Part shown: positions 1 to 7,593 of the stretch, one piece after another | Layout: every line of letters starts with the position of its first letter | How positions within the stretch are numbered: the stretch's first letter is position 1 | DNA from: Treponema sp. | GTDB lineage: Bacteria; Spirochaetota; Spirochaetia; Treponematales; Treponemataceae | Length of the DNA: 32,811 nucleotides | Assembly: GCA_017521105.1 (NCBI GenBank) | Contig: JAFXDY010000058.1 | Span: 1-32,811 of the forward strand | Direction of reading: 5' to 3' | Translations under genes and position numbers: made by a program | The notes under the pieces: generated by a model | Database searches by the model: none | Seen by the model: the letters and a program-made list of their open reading frames with translations, nothing else | Told to the model about the DNA's origin: nothing

Positions 1-622
1 GAATTGCATTTTCTTCTTTTTCTGTAGAAATTAATGTTGCAAATGAAAATGGAATATTTTCTGCTGGGCGTTTTTGCCCATAAACTTCTGGAACAAGTTC
101 ATCTGCGTACACAAATATAATTTGTTTTTCTGTTCCTGCTAAAAGTGGTGCAACTGCAGCCTTAAAGCAGTCTGCAAAGTTGTTTTTTGATGGATACAAA
201 ACAGAGTATCCGCCAGTTAGTTTAAAAGCCAAAGTTGCCAAAGCCACCGGTGTATTAAAAACTGAAAGTGAAAATCCTGCTGGAAGAATCATTTCGTCTT
301 CAATTAAAGATTTGTTGATTGTAAATTCTCGTTCAATTTCACCACGCAACGAACAAAAAACAATTTTTGTTTCTTTATCAAAAGAATCTGGATTTTTGGC
401 ATTTACGCTTTCTATCAAATTATGAATTGTGTGAATTGTCATTTTTGAAATTTGACTTAAGCGACGACGGAATAACGGATCTGTATATTCCAATTTTGGA
501 GAATCTTTTGTTTGTTCAATTTGCACATCTGATTCACCTTTTGCCCATTTTTGCCAATTTTCTTTATTATCTAACAAACCAGGAGCCCAAGGTGAAATGT
601 GTGATAAATATAATTCTTTCAT
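1..622 (-). CDS. Beta-ketoacyl synthase-like chain length factor, partial (C-terminus beyond left edge)
   Basis: This reading frame runs leftward from an ATG at 622 and is still open at the window edge, giving 207 visible codons. The start MKELYLSHISPWAPGL matches what I know of the short ketosynthase-like family (Pfam Ketoacyl-synt_2, about 240 residues) found in aryl polyene clusters. There it pairs with a true ketosynthase as a chain length factor (ApeC in E. coli). About 35 residues are probably missing. The ATG overlaps the TAA of the methyltransferase by one base (TAATG), so the two genes are translationally coupled and in one operon. The family call is from memory of the motif and the neighbours, and the partner ketosynthase is not in the window. 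Confidence 0.72.
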   Translation of the reverse strand, partial: MKELYLSHISPWAPGLLDNKENWQKWAKGESDVQIEQTKDSPKLEYTDPLFRRRLSQISKMTIHTIHNLIESVNAKNPDSFDKETKIVFCSLRGEIEREFTINKSLIEDEMILPAGFSLSVFNTPVALATLAFKLTGGYSVLYPSKNNFADCFKAAVAPLLAGTEKQIIFVYADELVPEVYGQKRPAENIPFSFATLISTEKEENAI

Positions 623-1740
623 TATTTTTTCTTAAAACAAAGCAATGAATATGCGTTTGAACCCAAATTATGGTGTGCACAATCTAGTTTAAATCCTGCT
701 TCTTCAATTGCATCTACAAGTTCTTGATAGCGATACATTTTGCTGTTTCCGTTTGCAATACAAGTAAAATATAATGAAGTTCCTTGTAAAGCATAAGAAC
801 TTGCTTCAAATTTTTGTTGATCCCAAAGAGGTTCCAAAACCCAAACATTTGTGTTTTCATTTGCAGCTTCGTGAACTTTTTTAAGAATTTTTGTTACTTG
901 GTGTAAAGAAAAACAATCTAAGAATTGACTCATCCAAACTGCATCTGGATCTTTTGGCAATTTTGTTGATTCATGCAAAACGTTTCCAACGCTAAAACTT
1001 ACTCTGTCTGCAAAACCTGCTTCTGCGGCATTTTTTTCTGCAACTGCTGTTTGACCTGGTAAGTCACAAATTGTCATTTTTACATCTGGATTATATTTAC
1101 AACAAGTAATTGACCATTTTCCTGTGTTTCCACCAATGTCTAAAATTGTTTTTGGATTTTTACTGAAAACAATTGGCAACGCTTCTGGGAATGCAATGTC
1201 TGAATAAAAATGGTCAAAATCGAACCAACTTTTTTTAGCTTTTTCTGGAAGTGTAGAAAGAGCTTCGTAAACAGTTGTCCATTGGTCGCCAAAAACTTTT
1301 AAGCCTTCTGGTTTACCATTTACAATTGATTTTTCTAAGTCCCAAGCACCTTCGTAACAAATGTCGTTTGTGAACCAAAAATTAACTTTACAAAGGTCGT
1401 CTTCTAAAAGCATCCAACCAATTTTTCCAAGTTTATATTTTTCTGTTTTTGGGTCAGAAACGGAATCTTCTGTTAATTTAATAACGTTCATTCCGAGTGC
1501 CATTTCACAAAGAACACCAACACCATATTCCGAAACATTTGTTTTTTCTGCTAAGTCTTTTCTTGAAATTCCTTCATCATCTGCGGCTTCAATTGCTTGC
1601 AAAATTCCAAGATTAATCATAGTTTTTATTGCTTGAAATGCCAAAGGCGCAAAAGCAATTTTGTTTGCTTCAAATTTTGCGTCTACAGCACGAATATTGT
1701 CATTTTTAAATTTGCTAATGTCAAAAAAAGATGAATCCAT
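622..1740 (-). CDS. SAM-dependent methyltransferase, O-methyltransferase family, APE-like cluster
   Basis: A 372-residue protein with the layout of the plant/antibiotic O-methyltransferase family: an N-terminal helical, winged-helix dimerisation part (about residues 25-110) and a C-terminal Rossmann domain. The glycine-rich SAM loop DIGGNTGKW starts at residue 201, followed by an acidic strand end (TICDLPG) and the WMSQFLDCFS segment. AGGAG at 1748-1752 is seven bases before the ATG. Aryl polyene clusters often carry a methyltransferase that modifies the aryl head group, which is the likely role here; the acceptor atom cannot be told from sequence. It is the first gene of a leftward operon with the chain length factor, divergent from the carrier-protein operon. 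Confidence 0.85.
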   Translation of the reverse strand: MDSSFFDISKFKNDNIRAVDAKFEANKIAFAPLAFQAIKTMINLGILQAIEAADDEGISRKDLAEKTNVSEYGVGVLCEMALGMNVIKLTEDSVSDPKTEKYKLGKIGWMLLEDDLCKVNFWFTNDICYEGAWDLEKSIVNGKPEGLKVFGDQWTTVYEALSTLPEKAKKSWFDFDHFYSDIAFPEALPIVFSKNPKTILDIGGNTGKWSITCCKYNPDVKMTICDLPGQTAVAEKNAAEAGFADRVSFSVGNVLHESTKLPKDPDAVWMSQFLDCFSLHQVTKILKKVHEAANENTNVWVLEPLWDQQKFEASSYALQGTSLYFTCIANGNSKMYRYQELVDAIEEAGFKLDCAHHNLGSNAYSLLCFKKK

Positions 1741-1771
1741 AGGAAGACTCCTAAAAAAAAACTACAATTGA

Positions 1772-1800
1772 AGAATATTGAAAACAATGCTAAATTTCAA
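1772..1800 (-). promoter_or_regulatory. Predicted sigma-70 type promoter for the leftward methyltransferase operon
   Basis: On the minus strand TTGAAA (1795-1800) is separated by exactly 17 bases from TATTCT (1772-1777), about 30 bases before the methyltransferase start. The region is AT-rich, so chance matches are possible. Confidence 0.5.
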
Positions 1801-1826
1801 GTAATGTTGCAAAAATATACATTGTA

Positions 1827-1855
1827 TTGCATTTTTTTCTTGTTTATTCTAGAAT
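1827..1855 (+). promoter_or_regulatory. Predicted sigma-70 type promoter for the rightward carrier-protein operon
   Basis: TTGCAT (1827-1832), 17 bases, TAGAAT (1850-1855). The transcript would start near 1862 and leave a leader of about 45 bases with GAGG at 1893-1896 before the first carrier-protein ATG. The -10 box lies inside a perfect palindrome. Confidence 0.55.
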
Positions 1856-1878
1856 AAAAAAAGTATCTTTATATAAAG
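1843..1878. promoter_or_regulatory. Two perfect palindromes over the start region of the carrier-protein promoter (possible operators)
   Basis: TTTATTCTAGAATAAA (1843-1858) is a 16-base perfect palindrome that covers the predicted -10 box. CTTTATATAAAG (1867-1878) is a 12-base perfect palindrome just after the predicted transcription start. Their centres are 22 bases apart, two helical turns. This is a plausible place for a dimeric repressor, but no regulator gene is visible next to it. Confidence 0.4.
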
Positions 1879-1906
1879 GTGCATATTTTTTTGAGGCTGT
1901 GAATTT

Positions 1907-2170
1907 ATGGAAGTATTAAAAAGAGAAATTAAAAATGTTATTATTTCTTCATTGCAGCTAGAAGATATTACTCCAGAAAATATTGTGGATTCAGAACCTT
2001 TGTTTGGAGAAGGCTTGGGGCTTGATTCAATTGATGCGTTGGAATTAGGCGTGGCCTTAAAGAAAAAATTTGGTGTAAAATTTTCTTCAGAAAGTGAAGA
2101 ATCAAAAAAACACTTTGCATCTGTAGATGCTTTAGCAGAATACATTACAGCTCAAAGAGCTGAAAAATAA
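1907..2170 (+). CDS. Acyl carrier protein 1 of the APE-like cluster
   Basis: An 87-residue acidic four-helix carrier protein. The phosphopantetheine attachment motif GLDSIDALEL places the modified serine at residue 41. Length and motif position are normal for acyl carrier proteins. GAGG at 1893-1896 precedes the ATG by ten bases. It is the first gene of the rightward operon and lies 13 bases before a second, different carrier protein. Aryl polyene clusters typically have two such proteins side by side (ApeE and ApeF in E. coli), one often used for loading and one for elongation. Which is which here cannot be read from sequence. Confidence 0.9.
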   Translation: MEVLKREIKNVIISSLQLEDITPENIVDSEPLFGEGLGLDSIDALELGVALKKKFGVKFSSESEESKKHFASVDALAEYITAQRAEK

Positions 2171-2183
2171 GTGAGGATATATT

Positions 2184-2435
2184 ATGTCTAATGATGAAAT
2201 TTTTGCAAAATTAAAAGAAATTCTTGTATCAGAATTCGAAATTGACGAAGCTGATATCACAAAAGATGCTCTTTTAGGAGATGATTTAGACTTAGATTCT
2301 ATTGATTCAATTGACTTAATTGTAAAAATGAAAGAATTTATGGCTAAAGACAAAGGAAACGTAGATCCTTCAATCTTCAAATCTGTAAAAACAATTGGCG
2401 ATGTTGTTGAAGCTCTTGTTCCTTACATGGCATAA
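2184..2435 (+). CDS. Acyl carrier protein 2 of the APE-like cluster
   Basis: An 83-residue carrier protein with attachment motif DLDLDSIDSIDL and the modified serine at residue 39. It is not a recent duplicate of the preceding carrier protein: outside the attachment helix the two differ clearly, and this one has an extra charged MAKDKGN stretch in the later half. The ribosome site GTGAGGATAT lies just before the ATG at 2184. It would carry intermediates for the ketosynthase/chain length factor pair and receive activated acids from the downstream ligase. Confidence 0.9.
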   Translation: MSNDEIFAKLKEILVSEFEIDEADITKDALLGDDLDLDSIDSIDLIVKMKEFMAKDKGNVDPSIFKSVKTIGDVVEALVPYMA

Positions 2436-2444
2436 CAAAAACTA

Positions 2445-4472
2445 ATGAAGAAGTTCCTAAAAGTTCTTTTTTATGTAATTGCGGCTGTTTATCCTTTTTT
2501 GGTTTTTACATTTTTAGTAATACTAAAATTACCAACAAGGATTCTTTCGTTATGTATTATAGCGTTGGCAGCTGCATTCTTTTTAAGTGCAACAGGGACA
2601 AAAAAAGCCGGAAGTAAAGAAAGTAAAAATGCATTGGATTGGAAACCGTTGGTTAGTTCTGCATTGTTTCTTACAGCCGGCATTTTTTGTTTTATAACAG
2701 GAAAAGAAGTTTTTTTAAAACTTTATTCTGTGGTAATTAGTGCAACTTTGTTATTTGTTTTTGGCAGCACACTATTCTTTAAACCAAATTTGATTTTTAG
2801 GTTAGCAACTTTAACTGACAAATCAATTATTGGTTCTTCTTATGAAAAAGCTGTTTATTCTTATTGTCAAAAAGTTACTATTATTTGGTGTTGTTTTTTT
2901 ATTCTAAATGGTTTTGTTTCGGTTTGTACAGCTTTTGCCGGAAAATTATTTGGAGTAAACGAAGAAGTTGCAAATACAATTTGGTCTGTTTATAACGGTG
3001 GAATTTCTTACGTTTTAATGGGACTTCTTTTTGCAATTGAATTTATTGTTCGTAAAATTGTGGATAAAAAAATGATTAAAGCATATCCTATTACAAAATT
3101 TAAAAGTGATTCTAGGAAAGATGATTATGTTCTTTGTTATGAAGATTATTGGACAAAGAAAAAATATAAAACTTGGAAAGATTTTTTAATTGATACTGCA
3201 AAAGTTCGTAAGGCTGTAAATGCCAGTGGCGCAGATGAGTGGATTTTGCACTGTGAAGATTATTGGTATTTTCTTGTTACTTTTGTTGCGTTGTTGCAAT
3301 GTAAAAAAAGTGTTTCTTTAACTCAAAACATTTCGGAATCTTTTATAAAAGAAATGAAAACTCCTGGTGTTCAATTATGGACAGACGTAAAAATAAATGA
3401 TTCTGATTTTACTTTTATTCCAGATGTAATTGAAAATGCAGAACTTCCTTTGGAAGAAGAAATTAGAACAACTCCAGAAATTAACGGTGAAGAAACTAGA
3501 ATTTTCTTGTTTACTTCTGGAAGTACAGGAAAACCAAAAGCAGTTCCTCAACGAATGAAAGAATTTGAAGAAGATAATGCTTTTATTATTTCTAAATGGG
3601 GAAAAGAAATTTGTGCAAGAAAATTGGTTACAACTGTTAGCCAACATCATATTTATGGATTTTTGTTTGGAATTTCTTTGCCTTTTACTTTGGGCGTTCC
3701 TTTTAGAAGACACAGAATTGAATTTCCTGAAGAATTTGAAAAATTAACTGATGAAAAATATGTAATTATTGCTACACCTGCATTCTTAAAACGAACTGTG
3801 GAGGTTGAAGAAAATTTAAATATGAAAGATGTTTGGATTTTTAGTTCGGGAGGGGCGGTTAGCCCAGAATTGGCTGTTCAAACTGGAAAATTGTTTAAGT
3901 TTTATCCGTTGGAAGTTTACGGTTCAACAGAAACTAGTGGAATTGCGTACAGACAGCAAGATAAAGATGGCCTTGTTTGGACTCCTTTTGATAATGCAAA
4001 AATTTGGCTTGGAGAAGATGGCTGTTTAAGAATTATTTCTCCGTATATTAAGAATCCTGAAGGTTTTGCAACTGCCGATTTGGCAGAAATGCTTGAAGAT
4101 GGAAAGTTTTTATTAAAAGGTCGTTCGGACAGCATTGTAAAAATTGAAGAAAAAAGAATTTCTGTTACAGAAGTTGAAAACAGATTATTGGAAACAAAAT
4201 TGGTTAGAGATGTAAAAGTTATTGCTCTTTCTAATGAAGTAAGACAATATTTGGCTTGTGCAATGGTTTTGAATGACGAAGGTAAAAAGAAATTTGAAAA
4301 TACAGAAAAGTTTTTGATTAATAGATATTTTCATGATTTTTTAATGCAATATTTTGAAAATGTTGTTTTGCCAAAAAAATGGAGATATTTAGATAAGCTT
4401 CCTACTGATGTTCAGGGAAAAGTTCATAAGCAGGAAGTGATTGCACTTTTTGAAACTGAAAATAAAGAATAA
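2445..4472 (+). CDS. Fusion of a multi-pass membrane domain and an AMP-forming acyl/aryl ligase
   Basis: A 675-residue two-part protein. Residues 1 to about 215 are hydrophobic with several likely membrane segments (about 5-60, 65-110, 145-165 and 180-205), like the small membrane protein (COG4648 type, ApeG) of aryl polyene clusters. From about 225 it is an adenylate-forming enzyme: the phosphate-binding loop TSGSTGKPK starts at residue 357, YGSTETSG lies near 492, the hinge region is LLKGRSDSIVKIEEKR, and a likely catalytic lysine is K659 in VQGKVHK. The ligase (ApeH-like) would activate an aryl or fatty acid and load a carrier protein. In the clusters I know these are two genes, so the fusion ties activation to the inner membrane. 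There is no clear ribosome site before the ATG, only an A-rich stretch. Confidence 0.82.
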   Translation: MKKFLKVLFYVIAAVYPFLVFTFLVILKLPTRILSLCIIALAAAFFLSATGTKKAGSKESKNALDWKPLVSSALFLTAGIFCFITGKEVFLKLYSVVISATLLFVFGSTLFFKPNLIFRLATLTDKSIIGSSYEKAVYSYCQKVTIIWCCFFILNGFVSVCTAFAGKLFGVNEEVANTIWSVYNGGISYVLMGLLFAIEFIVRKIVDKKMIKAYPITKFKSDSRKDDYVLCYEDYWTKKKYKTWKDFLIDTAKVRKAVNASGADEWILHCEDYWYFLVTFVALLQCKKSVSLTQNISESFIKEMKTPGVQLWTDVKINDSDFTFIPDVIENAELPLEEEIRTTPEINGEETRIFLFTSGSTGKPKAVPQRMKEFEEDNAFIISKWGKEICARKLVTTVSQHHIYGFLFGISLPFTLGVPFRRHRIEFPEEFEKLTDEKYVIIATPAFLKRTVEVEENLNMKDVWIFSSGGAVSPELAVQTGKLFKFYPLEVYGSTETSGIAYRQQDKDGLVWTPFDNAKIWLGEDGCLRIISPYIKNPEGFATADLAEMLEDGKFLLKGRSDSIVKIEEKRISVTEVENRLLETKLVRDVKVIALSNEVRQYLACAMVLNDEGKKKFENTEKFLINRYFHDFLMQYFENVVLPKKWRYLDKLPTDVQGKVHKQEVIALFETENKE

Positions 4473-4486
4473 TTAAGGATAAAAAA

Positions 4487-4855
4487 ATGAGCGAAAATTT
4501 ACACGATATTGTAAACGAAGAAGTTTTATTGAATGAAGACGGAAAAGTTATTTTGGAATTTGTAATTCCTGTAACAAGTGATTTTTTTGATGGTCACTTT
4601 CCAGAATACAAATTGCTTCCTGCTGTTGCACAATTTGAAGTTGTAACAAGATTTTCAAAAAAATATTTTGGTACACAGCGTTATGTTCCAAGTATTAAAA
4701 GAATTAAATTTTCGGCACCAATTAGACCAGACACAAAAGTTCACTTAGAATTGAATTATAAGGCAGAAAAACAATTGGTTCAATTTAATTTGAGCGATGC
4801 TAATGTTCCAGAAAAAGTGTATTCTTCTGGTAGTTTTAATGTTCTATCGGAATAA
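4487..4855 (+). CDS. Hot-dog fold 3-hydroxyacyl-ACP dehydratase, FabZ/ApeI-like
   Basis: A 122-residue single hot-dog domain. The FabZ-type active-site segment reads DGHFPEYKLLPAVAQFE, with likely catalytic H37 and E51. Their spacing of 14 matches FabZ-type enzymes. It departs from housekeeping FabZ (GHFPxxPxxPGV) in having KLLPAV where the proline-glycine motif sits, as expected for a cluster-specific member such as ApeI. It would dehydrate 3-hydroxyacyl intermediates to make the conjugated double bonds. AAGGA precedes the ATG. It is the last gene before the repeat-rich gap that divides the operon. Confidence 0.83.
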   Translation: MSENLHDIVNEEVLLNEDGKVILEFVIPVTSDFFDGHFPEYKLLPAVAQFEVVTRFSKKYFGTQRYVPSIKRIKFSAPIRPDTKVHLELNYKAEKQLVQFNLSDANVPEKVYSSGSFNVLSE

Positions 4856-4864
4856 GATGTATTT

Positions 4865-4956
4865 GTCATTGCGAGGAGTCCGTATAGGACGACGTGGCAA
4901 TCTATTTTCAAAGCGTAAACTTGAACACTGGATTGCTTCGCTACGCTCGCAATGAC
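4865..4956. repeat. Dispersed palindromic repeat bounded by GTCATTGCGAG
   Basis: A GC-rich block bounded by the 11-base inverted repeat GTCATTGCGAG (4865-4875) and CTCGCAATGAC (4946-4956), with an inner inverted pair GCAATC (4897-4902) and GATTGC (4931-4936). Short intergenic elements with these ends occur in many unrelated bacterial genomes; that is general knowledge, not something checked here. A partial second copy of the right arm (GGATTGCTTCGCT) lies at 4968-4980. The open frame across 4894-5112 is only repeat sequence. Confidence 0.75.
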
Positions 4957-5008
4957 GTGAGTGGGAAGGATTGCTTCGCTTTGCTCGCAGCAAAGACCAA
5001 AGTTTTTT

Positions 5009-5127
5009 GCACTAAGGATTGGAACACCGCCGCAGGCGTTCCTGGAACAAGCGTAGCTTGTGGAAGGAATGAGCGGATAGCGAAGTGTGGAAAGCCTGAC
5101 CCAAGCCTTTAGGCTTGGGGAGTGCCC
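5009..5127. repeat. GC-rich hairpin repeat, related to the element at 20102-20255
   Basis: The block is bounded by GCACT (5009-5013) and AGTGC (5121-5125) and holds several hairpins: ACAAGC/GCTTGT (5047-5061), CCCAAGCC/GGCTTGGG (5100-5119) and an imperfect GGAAC...GTTCC pair (5021-5042). Read on the minus strand it goes AGGGC, hairpin, GGGTC, TTCC, the same order as the element after the tRNA. The whole 4856-5161 gap is repeat sequence with no credible gene. Confidence 0.6.
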
Positions 5128-5161
5128 TAAAAAGAAAAAAAATATTGGGATTTTTTGAAAA

Positions 5162-5899
5162 ATGAAATATGGTTTTGTAGTTCCTGTTTATAATCATGGC
5201 TCGGCTTTGGAAAGTGTTGTAAAAAATATTGAAGGTTACAACTTTCCAATTATTGTTGTTGATGACGGGAATGATGAAAAAAATAAAAATGCAATTGCAG
5301 AAGTTGTAAAAAATCATCCTCTTTGTGTTTTGGTAACTCGCAAAAAAAATGGTGGAAAAGGAAAGGCACTTGCAGATGGTGTTAGAAAAGCTGATGAACT
5401 TGGATTAACCCATGTTTTGCAAATTGACTCAGATGGTCAGCACGATGCAGAACGGGTTGGGCATTTTGTTGAAGTTTCTAAGAAAAATCCTGAGGCAATT
5501 ATTTGTGCGTATCCTGAGTATGACGAAAGTGCGCCTAAACATAGGGTGAATGGCAGAACAATTGCAAATGCTTGGATTCATACGGTAACGCTTTCAAAAC
5601 AAATTAAAGACGGAATGATTGGTTTTAGAATTTATCCTGTGGCTCCTTATGTAAAACTGTTGAATAGCCATGCAATTATTGATGCTAGAATGGGGTATGA
5701 TATTGATATTTTGGTTAGATTGTTTTGGAAAAATGTTCCGGTAATTTGTGAGTCTGTAAAAGTAACTTATCCTGTTGATGGTGTTTCTAATTTTAGATTA
5801 ATAAGAGATAATGCTAGAATTTCTTTAACTTATGCTAGATTATTTTTGGGTATGATTGTTAGATTACCGATTTTGATTTATAGGAAAATAAAAGGGTAG
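5162..5899 (+). CDS. Family 2 glycosyltransferase, dolichol-phosphate-mannose synthase-like
   Basis: A 245-residue GT-A fold protein. The N-terminal VPVYNHGSALESVV, VVDDGND near residue 36 and QIDSDGQHD (the metal/nucleotide-sugar aspartates) are classic family 2 motifs. There is no strong membrane segment, only an amphipathic C-terminus (FLGMIVRLPILIYRKIKG) that could sit on the membrane. Aryl polyene clusters carry a glycosyltransferase next to an acyltransferase, in some cases fused; here they are two adjacent genes seven bases apart. Probable role: adding a sugar, or making a sugar-lipid anchor, for the polyene product. The ribosome site is weak and the gene follows the repeat block, so it may have lost tight coupling to the upstream genes. 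Confidence 0.85.
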   Translation: MKYGFVVPVYNHGSALESVVKNIEGYNFPIIVVDDGNDEKNKNAIAEVVKNHPLCVLVTRKKNGGKGKALADGVRKADELGLTHVLQIDSDGQHDAERVGHFVEVSKKNPEAIICAYPEYDESAPKHRVNGRTIANAWIHTVTLSKQIKDGMIGFRIYPVAPYVKLLNSHAIIDARMGYDIDILVRLFWKNVPVICESVKVTYPVDGVSNFRLIRDNARISLTYARLFLGMIVRLPILIYRKIKG

Positions 5900-5906
5900 T
5901 TATTGA

Positions 5907-6896
5907 ATGGAAAAAACTAAGGTTCAAGATAATGAAATGAATCTTCACTGGGCTGATGAACAGGAAGCAATAAAAACAAATAAACCTCTTGTATTTTTAC
6001 TGGATATTGTAAAATTTATGCCAAGATGGTTTTCTTATATTATTGTTTTTCCTGTAAGTTTTTTCTTTTTTATTTTTTCTAAACGTGCAAGAAATGAAGC
6101 AAAATATTATCAAAAAGTTTTAAGAGAATATACAAATGGGGAAGTTCCAAAAAGAATTAGTGCTTATAAGCAGATTTTTTCTTTTTCTATGTGTATTGTA
6201 GAAAAGTTGGATGGTTGGCTTGGTAGATTTGATTATGACAAATTGATTAAGCATGATGATGATTTGCCTGTGATTTTGAAGCAGCTTGATGAAGGAAAAG
6301 GTGCTTTTATTATTGGATCTCATTTGGGAAATATGGAATTGCTTAGAAGTATTTCTAGTTTGAATTCTTCTGGTGTAAAACGTCATGTTGATGTTACGGC
6401 CATTATGGAAATGAATTCCACTGAACAATTTAATAATGTTTTGAAAACTGTTGATCCAAATGTTCAAATGAATCTTATTGATGCAAAGAATATTGGGCCA
6501 GAAACAATTTGTCTTATTGAAGATAAAATTAATGAAGGTGGAATGGTTTTTATTGCGGCAGATAGAACTTCGGCAAGTGCAAGAACTAGAGTTTTAACCC
6601 ATAAATTTTTGGGAAAAGAAGCAGAGTTTCCTTATGGTGTTTTTATGATGGCTTCTTTGTTAAAAGTTCCAACTTATTATATTTTTGGAATGCGTGATAA
6701 AACTGTAACTTTATTGCCAAAACAGCATATTTATGTTGAAAAGTCGAATGTAGATTTTAATTGTGCCAGAAATGAACGAGAAAGCAGAATTAATGATTTG
6801 TGTTTGGAATATATTTCAAAATTGGAAAAATATGTGAAAATGTATCCGTATCAGTGGTATAATTTTCATAATTTTTGGTTGTTACAAAATAAATAA
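5907..6896 (+). CDS. LpxL-like lysophospholipid/lipid A-type acyltransferase
   Basis: A 329-residue protein with an N-terminal membrane segment (WFSYIIVFPVSFFFFIF, about residues 42-60) and the HxxxxE catalytic motif GSHLGNMELLRS (H139, E144), typical of LpxL/HtrB-like acyltransferases. IAADRT near residue 213 fits the second conserved block of this family. It would transfer the acyl or polyene chain from a carrier protein to a glycolipid or phospholipid acceptor at the inner membrane. It sits directly after the glycosyltransferase and before the carrier and exporter, matching the assembly and export part of an aryl polyene cluster. Confidence 0.85.
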   Translation: MEKTKVQDNEMNLHWADEQEAIKTNKPLVFLLDIVKFMPRWFSYIIVFPVSFFFFIFSKRARNEAKYYQKVLREYTNGEVPKRISAYKQIFSFSMCIVEKLDGWLGRFDYDKLIKHDDDLPVILKQLDEGKGAFIIGSHLGNMELLRSISSLNSSGVKRHVDVTAIMEMNSTEQFNNVLKTVDPNVQMNLIDAKNIGPETICLIEDKINEGGMVFIAADRTSASARTRVLTHKFLGKEAEFPYGVFMMASLLKVPTYYIFGMRDKTVTLLPKQHIYVEKSNVDFNCARNERESRINDLCLEYISKLEKYVKMYPYQWYNFHNFWLLQNK

Positions 6897-6960
6897 AAAA
6901 AAGTTGAAAAATGAAAAAGTTAAAAATAAATTTATAGTAAAAATTTTTGAGGAAAAGGCT

Positions 6961-7593
6961 ATGAAGAAAGGAAAGAAATTATTAATTTTGGTTTCGTTGC
7001 TTTCGGCTGCTAGTGCTTTATTTGCGGCAGGAACAACAATGGAAGATGTTTGTAATAAGCTTGCAAAGCATCCAATTACAAAAGGTGAATTTATTCAAAC
7101 TAAAACAATTAAGGCTACAAAGAGAGCATTAAAATCAAGTGGCGAATTTATTTTTAGTTTAGATGGAATTATGTGGAAAACATTAAAACCTTTTCCATCA
7201 TCAATGATTGTTACAACAAAGTCTGTAATTCAAGTGGCAGCTGATGGTTCAAAAACTGTAATTGATGTTTCTGATAATCAGATTTTTGGTAGTATTGCTA
7301 CAACTTTAGTGGCAGTTTTTTCAAATGATGTAAAGCAATTAAAAGCAAATTTTAACACAATATTTAATGATAAAGGCGATGGTTCTTGGGAATTAATTCT
7401 TAATCCAAAAGATTCTACAATTGCTTCGGTAATGCAAACTTTAACATTAGGCGGTAGAAATTATGCAACAGAAGCTTCTATTGATTCAATTGTTATGACA
7501 GAAGCATCTGGAAACACAATTAAATATGACTTTATTAATCAAACATATCCAGAGGAGTTAACTCAAAATGAAAAAGATAATTTCGGTTCTTAA
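6961..7593 (+). CDS. LolA-like periplasmic lipid/lipoprotein carrier
   Basis: I place the start at the ATG at 6961: TTGAGGAAAAGGCT gives a ribosome site just upstream and the protein then begins with a clear signal peptide (MKKGKKLLILVSLLSAASALFAAG). An in-frame TTG at 6904 has neither. The 210-residue product has the LolA pattern: TKGEFIQTKTIKATKRALKSSGEFIFS, then MWKTLKPFPSSMIV. LolA-type proteins are half-barrels that shuttle hydrophobic cargo across the periplasm. A dedicated LolA-like gene beside an MMPL exporter is characteristic of aryl polyene and related outer-membrane lipid clusters. It overlaps the exporter gene by 26 bases, so the two are co-translated. Confidence 0.87.
   Translation: MKKGKKLLILVSLLSAASALFAAGTTMEDVCNKLAKHPITKGEFIQTKTIKATKRALKSSGEFIFSLDGIMWKTLKPFPSSMIVTTKSVIQVAADGSKTVIDVSDNQIFGSIATTLVAVFSNDVKQLKANFNTIFNDKGDGSWELILNPKDSTIASVMQTLTLGGRNYATEASIDSIVMTEASGNTIKYDFINQTYPEELTQNEKDNFGS

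Noticed and set aside
1-648. Rightward open frames at 180-425 and 367-648
   Set aside because: They are opposite-strand shadows of the leftward chain length factor, whose protein matches a family.
1907-2435. Two carrier proteins as a recent tandem duplication
   Set aside because: They share the attachment helix pattern but differ along the rest of the chain, so they are distinct paralogs.
4894-5112. Open frame of about 72 codons in the gap after the dehydratase
   Set aside because: It lies wholly within hairpin-rich repeat sequence, has no ribosome site and its GC content reflects the repeats.
4856-5161. CRISPR array
   Set aside because: The repeats are inverted and irregular in spacing, with no direct repeats of constant length; no cas genes occur in the window.
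7568-7593. The 26-base overlap of the lolA-like and exporter genes as a possible frameshift
   Set aside because: Both proteins are complete, each with its own ribosome site; an overlap giving translational coupling is simpler.
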